Of a stretch of 64,000 nt of DNA, positions 27,977 through 37,351 are shown piece after piece (the first letter of the stretch is position 1; each line of letters begins with the position of its first letter). The notes under the pieces are model-generated. The model had not been told where the DNA came from, searched no databases, and was given only the letters and a program-made list of their open reading frames with translations. This stretch comes from an uncultured Aquimarina sp. (GTDB lineage: Bacteria; Bacteroidota; Bacteroidia; Flavobacteriales; Flavobacteriaceae), in contig CANMWA010000001.1 in assembly GCA_947501475.1 (NCBI GenBank), positions 248,001 to 312,000 of the forward strand. Reading direction: 5' to 3'. Position numbers and translations under genes: made by a program.

Positions 27977-29056
27977 ATGCAAAAACGTACTGTAGTTAAA
28001 ATTTTATTGACTTTTACTCTTATTTTTAGCGCTGCTAATCTATTCGCTAATGATTCTGAAAAAGGCGAAAATGATGAGAAAGTAAATACAAAATCTGAAA
28101 TCGATGCATATATAGAGCATCACCTTCAAGATGCTCATGATTTTACACTTTGGTCAGATGGAGAAACAGGGTCTCATGTTGGATTTCCGCTTCCTGTAAT
28201 TTTATGGGATAATGGATTAAAAGTTTTTTCTTCTTCTAAATTTCATCATGGTGAAACAGTTGCCAATGTAGGGGATGATTTCTATAAATTAGATCACGGA
28301 AAAATATACAAGACAGATGCCGAAGGAACAATCAATTATGATGAGCATCATCACGCTACCAATGTAAAACCATTAGATTTCTCAATCACGAAGAATGTAG
28401 TTACTATGCTTTTAGTAAGTGTACTAATGTTATTTATGTTTGGTGGATTGGCTAAGTCATATAAAAAAGGAGCTTTGCCAAAAGGATTCGGTAGAGTTCT
28501 TGAACCTCTTGTGATTTATGTTCGTGACGAAATAGCAATTCCTAATATTGGAAAAGAAAAACATAGAAAATTTATGGGCTTCTTGCTTACAGTTTTCTTT
28601 TTTATATGGTTGTTGAATCTATTAGGGATGACACCACTTGGGGTTAATGTTACAGGAAACATTGCAATAACAGTTTGTTTAGCATTGTTTACGTATTTCA
28701 TTACTCAATTTAGTGCTAATAAAGAATATTGGAAACATATCTTTTGGATGCCAGGAGTTCCTGTTATTATGAAGATTGTTTTAATGCCAATAGAGATTTT
28801 AGGAACTTTAACAAAGCCTTTTGCACTATTGATTCGTCTTTTTGCAAACATCACCGCAGGTCACGTAGTGATTATGAGTTTGATTGCATTAATTTTTACA
28901 GCTCAAAACGTATATGTAATGACACCGATTTCATTACTATTAACAATATTTATATCAGTGATAGAACTTTTAGTAGCCTTCTTACAAGCATTTATCTTTA
29001 CAATGTTATCTGCTTTGTTTATAGGTCTGGCGGTTCAAGATCACGAACATCATTAA
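27977..29056 (+). CDS. atpB: ATP synthase Fo subunit a
   Basis: 359 residues, longer than proteobacterial subunit a (about 270) because of a Bacteroidota-type N-terminal extension. There is a signal-like segment (1-25, ending 'AANLFAND'), then a ~110-residue His/Asp-rich extracytoplasmic part. The core membrane domain follows, with the essential Arg in 'LLIRLFANITAGHVVI'. It forms the proton half-channels against the c ring. It begins the structural gene order a-c-b-delta-(insert)-alpha-gamma. The beta and epsilon genes are not here, as is usual in this phylum. Confidence 0.93.
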   Translation: MQKRTVVKILLTFTLIFSAANLFANDSEKGENDEKVNTKSEIDAYIEHHLQDAHDFTLWSDGETGSHVGFPLPVILWDNGLKVFSSSKFHHGETVANVGDDFYKLDHGKIYKTDAEGTINYDEHHHATNVKPLDFSITKNVVTMLLVSVLMLFMFGGLAKSYKKGALPKGFGRVLEPLVIYVRDEIAIPNIGKEKHRKFMGFLLTVFFFIWLLNLLGMTPLGVNVTGNIAITVCLALFTYFITQFSANKEYWKHIFWMPGVPVIMKIVLMPIEILGTLTKPFALLIRLFANITAGHVVIMSLIALIFTAQNVYVMTPISLLLTIFISVIELLVAFLQAFIFTMLSALFIGLAVQDHEHH

Positions 29057-29090
29057 GAACAACAATTGTTTAATATTTAATATTTTTTTT

Positions 29091-29285
29091 ATGGAAATTC
29101 CAGGTTTAGTAGGTGCAGGTTTGATTGTAATCGGAGCAGGTATCGGTTTAGGAAAAATCGGTGGATCAGCAATGGAAGCAATCGCTCGTCAACCAGAAGC
29201 TACAGGTAAGATTCAAACTGCGATGATTATTATCGCGGCACTTTTAGAAGGTTTAGCATTCGCTGCTTTAATCCTTGGGAAGTAA
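29091..29285 (+). CDS. atpE: ATP synthase Fo subunit c
   Basis: 64 residues, two membrane helices joined by the polar loop 'AIARQPEATGKIQ'. The ion-binding Glu is in 'ALLEGLAFAAL' of helix 2. Helix 1 lacks the glutamine that marks sodium-binding c subunits, so proton coupling is expected. The product is needed in many copies per enzyme. A perfect 15-bp stem-loop follows the stop. Confidence 0.95.
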   Translation: MEIPGLVGAGLIVIGAGIGLGKIGGSAMEAIARQPEATGKIQTAMIIIAALLEGLAFAALILGK

Positions 29286-29296
29286 GAAATTAAAAT

Positions 29297-29331
29297 AGTA
29301 TCACTTTCAACGGTTGGTTGAAAGTGATACT
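29297..29331 (+). other. Perfect 15-bp stem-loop between atpE and atpF
   Basis: AGTATCACTTTCAAC (29297-29311), loop GGTTG, and the exact reverse complement at 29317-29331. No T-run follows, so it is unlikely to be a simple terminator. A 3' stabilising or processing element for the atpE segment is likely. Confidence 0.8.
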
Positions 29332-29380
29332 TACCCATTTAGAAATTGAAGATTAGACACAATAATTAAGTATATAAGAA

Positions 29381-29881
29381 ATGGATAAATTAATTAACGA
29401 TTTTTCATTCGGACTGTTTTTCTGGCAAGCATTAATACTTTTAGTATTACTCTTTTTATTAAGAAAATTTGCCTGGAAACCCATTCTTGATTCTTTAAAT
29501 AACAGAGAAGAAGGGATTAAAGATGCATTAGAATCTGCAGAAGCAGCTAGAAAAGAAATGCAAAACCTTCAGGCTGATAATGAGCGAATTTTAAATGAAG
29601 CAAGAGCAGAACGCGATGGCATGTTAAAAGAAGCTAGACAGCTTAAAGAAAACATGATTACAGATGCTAAAGCCGAAGCCCAAATTGAGGCCGATAAGAT
29701 TGTTGCACAAGCACAAGCTACTATCGCTAGCGAAAAGAAAGCTGCAATTGCAGACCTTAAAAGCCAGGTAGCTGGACTTTCTGTAGAGATAGCAGAAAAA
29801 GTAGTAAGAAAAGAATTATCAGATAAGAAGCAACAATTAGAATTAGTAGATTCTATGTTGGGCGATGTTACTTTAAACTAA
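29381..29881 (+). CDS. atpF: ATP synthase Fo subunit b
   Basis: 166 residues. One N-terminal membrane helix ('FFWQALILLVLLFLLRKFAW') is followed by a long charged coiled coil with heptad character (~40-150). This is the peripheral stalk that links Fo to F1. Length and layout are normal. Confidence 0.94.
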   Translation: MDKLINDFSFGLFFWQALILLVLLFLLRKFAWKPILDSLNNREEGIKDALESAEAARKEMQNLQADNERILNEARAERDGMLKEARQLKENMITDAKAEAQIEADKIVAQAQATIASEKKAAIADLKSQVAGLSVEIAEKVVRKELSDKKQQLELVDSMLGDVTLN

Positions 29882-29887
29882 TCATAC

Positions 29888-30415
29888 ATGAGTAGAGCAG
29901 CAATACGTTATGCAAAAGCAGTTTTGAGTTTAGCTCAAGATAAAAAAGCTACAGAAGATGTTCAGAAGGATATGCAAGATATTATCACTACTATTGATAA
30001 TAGTGCCGAGCTCAGAATGGTGTTAAGTAGCCCTTTAATCAAAAATGAAGTCAAGCTAGCCTCTTTAAAAGAGATTTTTAAAAGTGCCGGAGATATCACA
30101 CAAAAATTATTCGATACGTTGATTCAAAACAAAAGAGTGGATTTATTGGCCAATGTTGCCAAACAATACATTGTTTTATTTGATCAGTTAAATAATACAC
30201 AAGTTGCAACAGTAACTACAGCAGTGCCTTTAGACAAATCCTTAAGCACAAAAGTTTTGGCCAAGGTAAAAGAATTAACAGGTAACGAAGCTACTATAGA
30301 AAATGTAATCGATGAGAGTATTATTGGTGGGTTTATTCTTAGAGTAGGTGATTTGCAATATAACGCAAGCATTGCCAACAAATTAACAACACTAAGAAGA
30401 GAGCTAAGTAATTAA
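29888..30415 (+). CDS. atpH: ATP synthase F1 subunit delta
   Basis: 175 residues. Helical N-terminal domain 'RYAKAVLSLAQDKKATEDV', and a C-terminal domain with the conserved 'DESIIGGFILRVGDLQYNAS'. It joins the peripheral stalk to the alpha3beta3 head. It starts 6 bases after atpF. The next gene downstream is not atpA but an unrelated secreted protein. Confidence 0.94.
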   Translation: MSRAAIRYAKAVLSLAQDKKATEDVQKDMQDIITTIDNSAELRMVLSSPLIKNEVKLASLKEIFKSAGDITQKLFDTLIQNKRVDLLANVAKQYIVLFDQLNNTQVATVTTAVPLDKSLSTKVLAKVKELTGNEATIENVIDESIIGGFILRVGDLQYNASIANKLTTLRRELSN

Positions 30416-30424
30416 TATAATGAT

Positions 30425-32026
30425 ATGAACACCCCAAAAATAATACTATTGTTTGTAGCTGCTTTTTTAGCTTTTTCAGCTTCGGCTCAAAAGATAAAAG
30501 TTAAAAAAGGAGAAATCCTTTTGGATAAAAATCCAGTAGCAAAGTTAGTTAAAAGCGAAGCAGAAGATGCAGCCTATAAATATTCATTAACTTCGATGGC
30601 AGATGAGGTAGCTGTAGAGTTTAATTATAGAAATGAGTTAGTTACACTAGAAGGGAAACAAAGTTTTTATAGATGGTTGAGTATAAAACAACCTAATGGA
30701 GAATTAGTCAATGAAGTTGATTTTAAGTTTCTTTCTTTTACAATGAATACCCAAAAGGGTATCGCAGAGTTTTTAATAAAAAAACTTCAATTTCTTAATA
30801 AAGAAGGAATAAACACTAGTAAGGTAAAGGAGTTTTTTAGCGAGAAAAGAGTAAGTGAGTCTAAAGCAAAATTTGAAGAAAAACAAAAAGAGTTAGATGC
30901 GGCTGCGGCTGCTAATGAGGCCTTTGCAGTTGAAGGTAAAGCAAGAATTCAACGAATTAGACCACATGTAAAAAACGACTTGACTACTGTTGTAACTGGT
31001 GGAGCAATGGGTACAGAAGTAATAGCTACTGTAAGTGCTCCTGATAAATATCCAGATACAAAAACAAATCCCATCAAAGTATATGACTTGGACAATAACT
31101 TGATTGCCACTGCGATAACTGACTTTGGTGTTCCGGTTCGAGTTTCTTTAATAGATGGTTCTACTTTTGAATATAGCAATAGGTTCCAGTTAAAAGGGGG
31201 GTTATTTAATCATAATTTCTTGACAGAATTAGTAGAGCAAGTAGTTGGTAGAGGTTTTGAATTAGGTACTTCTTATAGAGTATTGAGTGCTCAGATGGAA
31301 AAAGCCGAAATGGAGAATAATCGTATTCAAAAAGAAGAAAAAGAAAAAGAATTCCAAAAAAGATTGTCTAAAGCAAATCATTTTCGTGAAAAGAAAGGAT
31401 ATGTAATTACCAAAGAAGGAGAAAAGATAGAAGGCCCTATCACGATCTTCTTTCAAAAAGTTCACCACCCTGATAATTTTGCTAATCAATTTATTAATGG
31501 ATTATCATATTCAGATGGAGATGGTACTGTTCTTACTATAAAAGTTAAGGATGAAAAAGGAAAATTAAAGAATAAAAGATTTAGAGCTAAAGAAAACGTT
31601 TCATTTGCTGTGTTTGACGAAAACGGAAAAGAAACTGTCTTTAAATCGATAACCATGGGTAATACTATTTTTAAAGATTGGAGATTTCATCAGTTCATAG
31701 AAACTCATGAAGATATAGATATCTTTAGGTCATACAAGAAAAATCTTATTGTTAAAAGGTTAGATAAAGAAAAGTCATATTATGTAGACTATGAATTTCA
31801 TCTTAAAAAAGAACAATACGATAAGAAAGATAAAATTAAGCTTGCAAAAATGATTAACTATTTTTGTGACAAAAGTGACGTTCCTTCAGAAGATGGAAAA
31901 TTAAAAATCGAAGGGCTGAGTATTTTTGATTCGTTAGATTTATTAAAGAATCAATTTAGCGAAGATGATGTTGAATCAGTTAAAGAAATAATTGATGCAA
32001 CTAAAGACTGTGTAATTAAAGAATAA
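30425..32026 (+). CDS. Secreted protein of unknown function inserted in the atp operon
   Basis: 533 residues, not recognised. A clear signal peptide (1-21, 'LLFVAAFLAFSASAQ') points to the periplasm or outside. The next part ('KIKVKKGEILLDKNPVAKLV') resembles the start of many uncharacterised flavobacterial secreted proteins. There is a charged helical segment at ~140-170 and another at ~290-325, each with coiled-coil character. No catalytic motif or sorting domain is evident. It starts 9 bases after atpH and ends 44 bases before atpA, so it is almost certainly co-transcribed with the synthase genes. Codon use looks like that of its neighbours. A role in ATP synthase biology is possible but there is no direct evidence. 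Confidence 0.75.
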   Translation: MNTPKIILLFVAAFLAFSASAQKIKVKKGEILLDKNPVAKLVKSEAEDAAYKYSLTSMADEVAVEFNYRNELVTLEGKQSFYRWLSIKQPNGELVNEVDFKFLSFTMNTQKGIAEFLIKKLQFLNKEGINTSKVKEFFSEKRVSESKAKFEEKQKELDAAAAANEAFAVEGKARIQRIRPHVKNDLTTVVTGGAMGTEVIATVSAPDKYPDTKTNPIKVYDLDNNLIATAITDFGVPVRVSLIDGSTFEYSNRFQLKGGLFNHNFLTELVEQVVGRGFELGTSYRVLSAQMEKAEMENNRIQKEEKEKEFQKRLSKANHFREKKGYVITKEGEKIEGPITIFFQKVHHPDNFANQFINGLSYSDGDGTVLTIKVKDEKGKLKNKRFRAKENVSFAVFDENGKETVFKSITMGNTIFKDWRFHQFIETHEDIDIFRSYKKNLIVKRLDKEKSYYVDYEFHLKKEQYDKKDKIKLAKMINYFCDKSDVPSEDGKLKIEGLSIFDSLDLLKNQFSEDDVESVKEIIDATKDCVIKE

Positions 32027-32070
32027 TTATTAAAATTCACATGTAATTGTGTGATTAAATATATTTAAAA

Positions 32071-33651
32071 ATGGCAGAAGTGAATCCTGCTGAAGTATCA
32101 GCAATATTAAAACAACAACTATCTGGATTTGAAGCATCGGCTTCATTAGAAGAGGTAGGAACCGTATTACAAGTAGGTGATGGTATCGCACGTGTATACG
32201 GATTGTCTAATGCTCAATATGGAGAATTAGTACAGTTCGAATCTGGTTTAGAAGGTATCGTACTTAACCTTGAAGAAGATAATGTTGGGGTAGTACTTTT
32301 AGGTTCTTCTATAGATGTAAAAGAAGGAGCAACGGTAAAACGTACACAGCGTATTGCATCGATCAATGTTGGAGAAGGGATCGTAGGTCGTGTAGTAGAC
32401 ACACTAGGTAACCCAATCGATGGTAAAGGACCTATCGAAGGGGAAACTTTTGAAATGCCATTAGAGCGTAAAGCTCCTGGGGTAGTTTTCCGTCAACCGG
32501 TAACAGAACCACTTCAAACAGGGATTAAATCAATTGATGCAATGGTACCAATCGGTAGAGGACAACGTGAGTTGGTAATCGGTGACCGTCAGACTGGTAA
32601 AACAACAGTATGTATCGATACAATCCTTAACCAAAAAGAATTTTATGATGCTGGTGAGCCAGTGTACTGTATATATGTGGCTATAGGTCAAAAAGCATCT
32701 ACAGTAGCTTTAATCGCTAAAGTATTAGAAGATAAAGGAGCAATGGCATATACGACTATCGTAGCAGCTAACGCTTCAGACCCTGCGCCAATGCAAGTAT
32801 ATGCACCATTTGCAGGAGCTGCAATCGGAGAATATTTCCGTGATACAGGTCGCCCGGCATTGATCATTTATGATGATTTATCTAAGCAAGCAGTTGCCTA
32901 TCGTGAGGTATCTCTATTATTACGTCGTCCGCCAGGTCGTGAGGCGTATCCTGGAGATGTTTTCTATCTTCACTCAAGATTATTAGAGCGTTCTGCAAAA
33001 GTAATAGCAGATGATAGTATTGCCAAAGATATGAATGACCTTCCTGATTCTTTAAAAAAGAAGGTAAAAGGAGGAGGTTCTTTAACAGCACTCCCTATTA
33101 TCGAAACACAGGCTGGTGACGTTTCTGCATATATCCCAACAAACGTAATCTCGATTACCGATGGACAGATATTCTTAACATCAGATTTATTTAACTCTGG
33201 TGTGCGTCCGGCAATTAACGTAGGTATCTCGGTATCTCGTGTAGGTGGATCGGCACAGATTAAATCCATGAAAAAAGTAGCAGGTACTTTAAAACTGGAT
33301 CAAGCACAGTTTCGTGAACTAGAAGCATTTGCTAAGTTTGGATCTGATCTTGATGCAGCTACACTAAACGTTATCGAAAAAGGAAAACGTAACGTAGAGA
33401 TCTTAAAGCAAGCACAAAACGATCCTTATACCGTAGAAGATCAGATCGCGATCATCTATGCAGGTTCAAAAAACTTGTTAAGAGACGTTCCTGTGAACAA
33501 AATAAAAGAATTCGAAAGTGACTATATAGAGTATCTTAATGCTAAACATAGAGATACGTTAGATACACTTAAAGCCGGAAAACTTACAGATGAAGTAACA
33601 GATGTGTTATTATCGGCTTGTAAAGAGATTTCAGCAAAATATAAAAATTAG
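32071..33651 (+). CDS. atpA: ATP synthase F1 subunit alpha
   Basis: 526 residues. Walker A is 'GDRQTGKT' (~170), with the surrounding '[20 protein letters not shown]' and the family signature '[17 protein letters not shown]' (~375). It forms the alpha3beta3 head with AtpD, which is encoded elsewhere. A second perfect stem-loop follows the stop. Confidence 0.97.
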   Translation: MAEVNPAEVSAILKQQLSGFEASASLEEVGTVLQVGDGIARVYGLSNAQYGELVQFESGLEGIVLNLEEDNVGVVLLGSSIDVKEGATVKRTQRIASINVGEGIVGRVVDTLGNPIDGKGPIEGETFEMPLERKAPGVVFRQPVTEPLQTGIKSIDAMVPIGRGQRELVIGDRQTGKTTVCIDTILNQKEFYDAGEPVYCIYVAIGQKASTVALIAKVLEDKGAMAYTTIVAANASDPAPMQVYAPFAGAAIGEYFRDTGRPALIIYDDLSKQAVAYREVSLLLRRPPGREAYPGDVFYLHSRLLERSAKVIADDSIAKDMNDLPDSLKKKVKGGGSLTALPIIETQAGDVSAYIPTNVISITDGQIFLTSDLFNSGVRPAINVGISVSRVGGSAQIKSMKKVAGTLKLDQAQFRELEAFAKFGSDLDAATLNVIEKGKRNVEILKQAQNDPYTVEDQIAIIYAGSKNLLRDVPVNKIKEFESDYIEYLNAKHRDTLDTLKAGKLTDEVTDVLLSACKEISAKYKN

Positions 33652-33760
33652 TATTGAGTACAGAGTATTAATGTTTTAATACTCTGTACTTCATAAAGTT
33701 TAATATTGAATAGGTGTTGATAAGAAGGTACTAACGACTAACTACTCAATACTCAATACT
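33650..33760. repeat. Repeat-rich atpA-atpG spacer with a perfect 15-bp stem-loop
   Basis: AGTACAGAGTATTAA (33657-33671), loop TGTT, exact reverse complement at 33676-33690. Around it, AGTATTGAGTA (33650-33660) is inverted at 33743-33753, and the short motif CTCAATACT recurs in tandem at 33745-33760. The string of ACTAACGACTAACTACT-type words looks like a low-complexity intergenic repeat; a shorter relative, ACTAAAAACTACTAACTA, lies near 14714-14731. Confidence 0.7.
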
Positions 33761-33767
33761 AAAGAAA

Positions 33768-34628
33768 ATGGCAAATTTAAAAGAATTACGTAGTAGAATT
33801 ACCTCTGTGTCTTCAACGATGCAAATCACCAGTGCCATGAAAATGGTATCGGCTGCAAAGTTGAACAAAGCACAACAGGCAATTACTGCAATGCGTCCTT
33901 ATGCAGATAAACTTACTGAGTTATTGCAAAGCCTTAGCGCCTCTCTTGAAGGAGATAACTCAAGTACCTTTGCCGAGCAGCGTGAAGAGAATAAAATACT
34001 GATTGTAGCAATTGCTTCAAACCGTGGTTTGGCTGGAGCTTTTAACAATAATATCGTTAAAGCAGTAAGAGAACTATATGAAAATCAGTATCAAGGAAAA
34101 CAAGTTGATTTTGTTACCATTGGTAAGAAAGTTAATGATGTGGTTTCAAAAACACATACTGTAATAGCTAATAAGAGTCAGTTATTTGATGATCTTACTT
34201 TTGCTAATGTTGCTGCCATTGCTGAGGAATTAATGCAATTATTCACAGATGGTTCTTATGATAAGATAGTTGTTGTATATAATAAGTTTAAAAATGCAGC
34301 AACACAGGATGTTACTACAGAACAATTTTTACCAATCGTTCCTGTAGAAAACGCAACAGCAACTAATGTAGATTATATTTTTGAGCCTACTAAAGAAGAA
34401 ATTGTAGAACAATTGATTCCTAAGTCGCTTAAAACACAATTGTATAAAGCCATACGGGATTCATTTGCATCAGAGCACGGCGCACGTATGACTGCAATGC
34501 ATAAAGCAACAGATAATGCTACAGAGCTTAGAGATGCACTTAAGCTATCTTATAACAAAGCAAGACAAGCAGCGATTACCAATGAGATCCTTGAGATTGT
34601 TGGTGGAGCAGAAGCATTGAATAGCTAG
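33768..34628 (+). CDS. atpG: ATP synthase F1 subunit gamma
   Basis: 286 residues. N-terminal 'ELRSRITSVSSTMQITSAMK' and C-terminal 'YNKARQAAITNEILEIVGGA' are the two ends of the rotor coiled coil and match the gamma signature. Full length. It is the last gene of the operon; a strong terminator follows. Confidence 0.95.
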   Translation: MANLKELRSRITSVSSTMQITSAMKMVSAAKLNKAQQAITAMRPYADKLTELLQSLSASLEGDNSSTFAEQREENKILIVAIASNRGLAGAFNNNIVKAVRELYENQYQGKQVDFVTIGKKVNDVVSKTHTVIANKSQLFDDLTFANVAAIAEELMQLFTDGSYDKIVVVYNKFKNAATQDVTTEQFLPIVPVENATATNVDYIFEPTKEEIVEQLIPKSLKTQLYKAIRDSFASEHGARMTAMHKATDNATELRDALKLSYNKARQAAITNEILEIVGGAEALNS

Positions 34629-34650
34629 AAATTATATTTTCAATATAAAT

Positions 34651-34690
34651 AAAACCTCATAAGCCAATCTTATGAGGTTTTTTGTTTTTA
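34651..34690 (+). terminator. Intrinsic terminator of the atp operon
   Basis: AAAACCTCATAAG (34651-34663), loop CCAAT, and CTTATGAGGTTTT (34669-34681) make a perfect 13-bp stem followed by a T-rich run. Confidence 0.92.
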
Positions 34691-34774
34691 CACCATTATT
34701 TGAAATGTTTATCTTTAATAAAATTCAAATTTTGGTATTACTTTTAAGGCTATAATCTCCATAAAACACCATAA

Positions 34775-35251
34775 ATGAGATATTTTAGAACTATCTGCAC
34801 AAAAGTTGGTCTATTGTTAGTATTAATGATTTGTATACAATGCGTTAGCCAAAAAATGGATTCGGTAGTACCCGTAGATATAGAAAATCCATATTTTGTA
34901 AAAATAGATGATGGAACCAGAGATAAAGGCTTTGTCATTTACATTCCTATTAAAAGAGATGTTTCAATAACACTAGAAAACGTTTATTTTAAAGGAAAAA
35001 AAGTAGCGCTAACATACAAAGCCAAGGATCAGCTTTATATTGGGCACTATACATATCCCAAAAAACAAACTATGGTTATGAGTAGTGATCCCAAAGAAGA
35101 ATTCAAAAATCAAGTACCAATAGTCGAAGAAAAAATACCGTTTGATCTAAAAGATAATGAGTGCGTTGTTGGTTATACTCAAAATGGTAAGGAGAAGTTT
35201 TTCAAAATAGAGAACTTACAAGAAAAAGAGATGGAAACCCCTTCGATGTAG
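34775..35251 (+). CDS. Conserved hypothetical lipoprotein
   Basis: 158 residues. Lipobox in 'LLLVLMICIQC' (Cys23), then a small, probably all-beta domain with 'DKGFVIYIPIKRDVSITLEN'. It ends with a short Glu/Met-rich tail. It looks like an uncharacterised flavobacterial family; I recognise no function. It follows the atp terminator and precedes a flippase gene by 48 bases. Confidence 0.7.
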   Translation: MRYFRTICTKVGLLLVLMICIQCVSQKMDSVVPVDIENPYFVKIDDGTRDKGFVIYIPIKRDVSITLENVYFKGKKVALTYKAKDQLYIGHYTYPKKQTMVMSSDPKEEFKNQVPIVEEKIPFDLKDNECVVGYTQNGKEKFFKIENLQEKEMETPSM

Positions 35252-35299
35252 AAACGATAATAAAAATTGTATTTTTACCAATACAAGTAGTCACATCAA

Positions 35300-36751
35300 T
35301 TGAGCATATTTCAAAAACTTTTTAAGCAAACATTTATCTATGGGATAGCAACGGTACTTCCTCGTATGTTGTCGTTTTTATTAGTCCCTTTGTATACAGA
35401 TGTATTACCGACGAATGAATACGGAAAAGTTTCTATTATATTTTCATATTTCGTTTTATTCAATGTGATACTGGCCTATGGTATGGAAACTGCTTTTTTT
35501 AGGTTTTTTAATAAAGAATCTGACAAAAATAGTGTTGTAAGTACTTCGGCAATATCTCTGGTGATATCGTCTCTCGGTTTTTTTGCATTGGCGCTATTAT
35601 TTAAGGACCAAATTGCAATGTTAACCGGTATACGAGTAGATTATATTGTCTTGGTTATCTGGATCCTCTTGTTAGATGCCTTGGTGATTATTCCTTTTGC
35701 TTGGCTAAGAGCAAATGAAAGGCCAATGAAATATTCACTTATAAAGATTTTAAATGTATTTGTTAATCTTGGATTAAATGTTTTTCTACTTATATATCTA
35801 AAAAAGTTATCTGATGATTTTTCAAGCTTAAAAAGTATTGTAATCGATAATTATGAGATTAATTATATTTTCATTTCAAATCTGGCAGCAAGCGGTTTAA
35901 CACTTTTGTTACTGGTACCTTTTTATATCAATCTTAAATACTATTTTGATAAAGCGCTATGGAAAAGGATGATGAAATATTCACTTCCTATTTTGATAGC
36001 TGGAGTCGCATTTTCAATCAATGAAACATTTGATAGAATTATACTTGATTATTTGTTGCCAGAAGACATCGCAGAACATGTCGTTGGAGTCTATTCAGCG
36101 TGTTATAAACTCGCATTATTCATGACCTTGTTTTCAACAGCCTTTAGATTGGGAATAGAACCGTTTTTCTTTAACTATTCTGAAAATAAAAATGCTCCAG
36201 AAACTTATGCGAGAATTACGAAATACTTTGTGGTCTTTGGTGCCTTTATATTATTAGGAGTAGTTGTTTTTGTACATATCCTAAAAGGATTCATTATTAG
36301 AGATCAAGCATATTGGGAAGCTGTAAAAATTGTTCCCATAATATTGTTAGCCAATCTATGCCTGGGGATTTATCACAATCTCTCAGTTTGGTATAAGATT
36401 ACTGATCGCACCAAATTTGGAGCCTATATTTCTGTAATAGGCGCTATCATTACTTTGGTTTTAAACATTATACTCATACCATACTATAGTTATTTAGGGT
36501 CTGCTATTGCAACATTGGCAGCATATGGATCTATGATGCTTTTGTCATGGTATTTTGGCCGAAAATATTATCCTATACCCTATAATCTCAAAAAAATAGG
36601 AATGTATCTTATACTGTCTATCAGTTTTTCGATCTTGTCGTTTTATGTTTTTGATAGTAATTATATGATTTCTATCCCATTGTTACTCGTGTTTTTAGTA
36701 ATTTTGTACGCCTCTGAAGGAAGAGAGTTAAAACAAATTTTAAAAAAATAA
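35300..36751 (+). CDS. Oligosaccharide flippase family protein (Wzx/MurJ-like, MOP superfamily)
   Basis: 483 residues with about twelve to fourteen membrane helices. N-terminal 'TFIYGIATVLPRMLSFLLVP' followed by 'PTNEYGKVSI' is typical of polysaccharide-biosynthesis flippases of the MOP superfamily. It probably moves lipid-linked glycans across the inner membrane. It is not in the polysaccharide locus at 1-10150 and may serve a separate pathway. The start is TTG at 35300, giving the family N-terminus. Confidence 0.85.
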   Translation: MSIFQKLFKQTFIYGIATVLPRMLSFLLVPLYTDVLPTNEYGKVSIIFSYFVLFNVILAYGMETAFFRFFNKESDKNSVVSTSAISLVISSLGFFALALLFKDQIAMLTGIRVDYIVLVIWILLLDALVIIPFAWLRANERPMKYSLIKILNVFVNLGLNVFLLIYLKKLSDDFSSLKSIVIDNYEINYIFISNLAASGLTLLLLVPFYINLKYYFDKALWKRMMKYSLPILIAGVAFSINETFDRIILDYLLPEDIAEHVVGVYSACYKLALFMTLFSTAFRLGIEPFFFNYSENKNAPETYARITKYFVVFGAFILLGVVVFVHILKGFIIRDQAYWEAVKIVPIILLANLCLGIYHNLSVWYKITDRTKFGAYISVIGAIITLVLNIILIPYYSYLGSAIATLAAYGSMMLLSWYFGRKYYPIPYNLKKIGMYLILSISFSILSFYVFDSNYMISIPLLLVFLVILYASEGRELKQILKK

Positions 36752-36781
36752 GAAGTCTGTAATCAGGATTATAAAATAGCT

Positions 36782-37216
36782 ATGCAAATTAAGATCATCA
36801 ATAAATCATCGCACAACTTACCACATTATGAAACCATTGCTTCTGCAGGAATGGATCTAAGGGCAAATATAACAGAAGCTGTAACGCTAAAACCTTTGGA
36901 GAGAGCTATCATTAAAACAGGATTGTTTTTAGAGCTTCCTGTGGGTTACGAAGCACAAGTAAGACCACGAAGTGGCTTAGCAGCCAAAAAAGGAATTACG
37001 GTACTTAATGCTCCGGGTACAATAGATGCAGATTATCGCGGAGAAGTAGGAGTGATCTTAGTAAATCTTTCTAATGACGACTTTATAATCGAAAATGGAG
37101 AGCGAGTTGCCCAACTAGTAATTGCTAAACATGAACGTGCAGAATGGACAGAAGTAACCGAATTATCCGAAACCTCAAGAGGAGAAGGAGGATTTGGTAG
37201 TACCGGAGTAAAATAA
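36782..37216 (+). CDS. dut: dUTP diphosphatase
   Basis: 144 residues, trimeric dUTPase length. All five motifs are visible: 'GMDLRANI', '[12 protein letters not shown]', '[19 protein letters not shown]', 'RVAQLVIAK' and the C-terminal '[10 protein letters not shown]'. It converts dUTP to dUMP and pyrophosphate, supplying dTMP synthesis and keeping uracil out of DNA. It is 30 bases behind the flippase gene. Confidence 0.97.
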   Translation: MQIKIINKSSHNLPHYETIASAGMDLRANITEAVTLKPLERAIIKTGLFLELPVGYEAQVRPRSGLAAKKGITVLNAPGTIDADYRGEVGVILVNLSNDDFIIENGERVAQLVIAKHERAEWTEVTELSETSRGEGGFGSTGVK

Positions 37217-37251
37217 TTAAAAACCCCTCAATTCTAGTGATTTTTTATAAT

Positions 37252-37279
37252 GACCTCTCGACTCCGCTCGAGGTGACAG
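37252..37279. repeat. Dispersed palindromic repeat copy
   Basis: The segment holds CTCGACTCCGCTCGAG and ends GAGGTGACAG. Positions 37260-37279 match 14671-14690 at 17 of 20 bases. Like that copy, it lies just after the 3' end of a gene (dut). It has no T-run. Confidence 0.65.
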
Positions 37280-37351
37280 AAGAAAAAATATACCGAGAAT
37301 AAGTTTTTGAAACAAAGTTGACAACAATCAAATAAAATATAAAACCAAAAC

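Noticed and set aside
28729..29073. 114-codon frame overlapping atpB in another reading frame
   Set aside because: atpB is unambiguous; the overlapping frame is Ser/Asn/Cys-rich noise.
29297..29331. Reading the atpE-atpF hairpin as an intrinsic terminator
   Set aside because: No T-run follows and essential operon genes lie directly downstream; a processing or stability role fits better.
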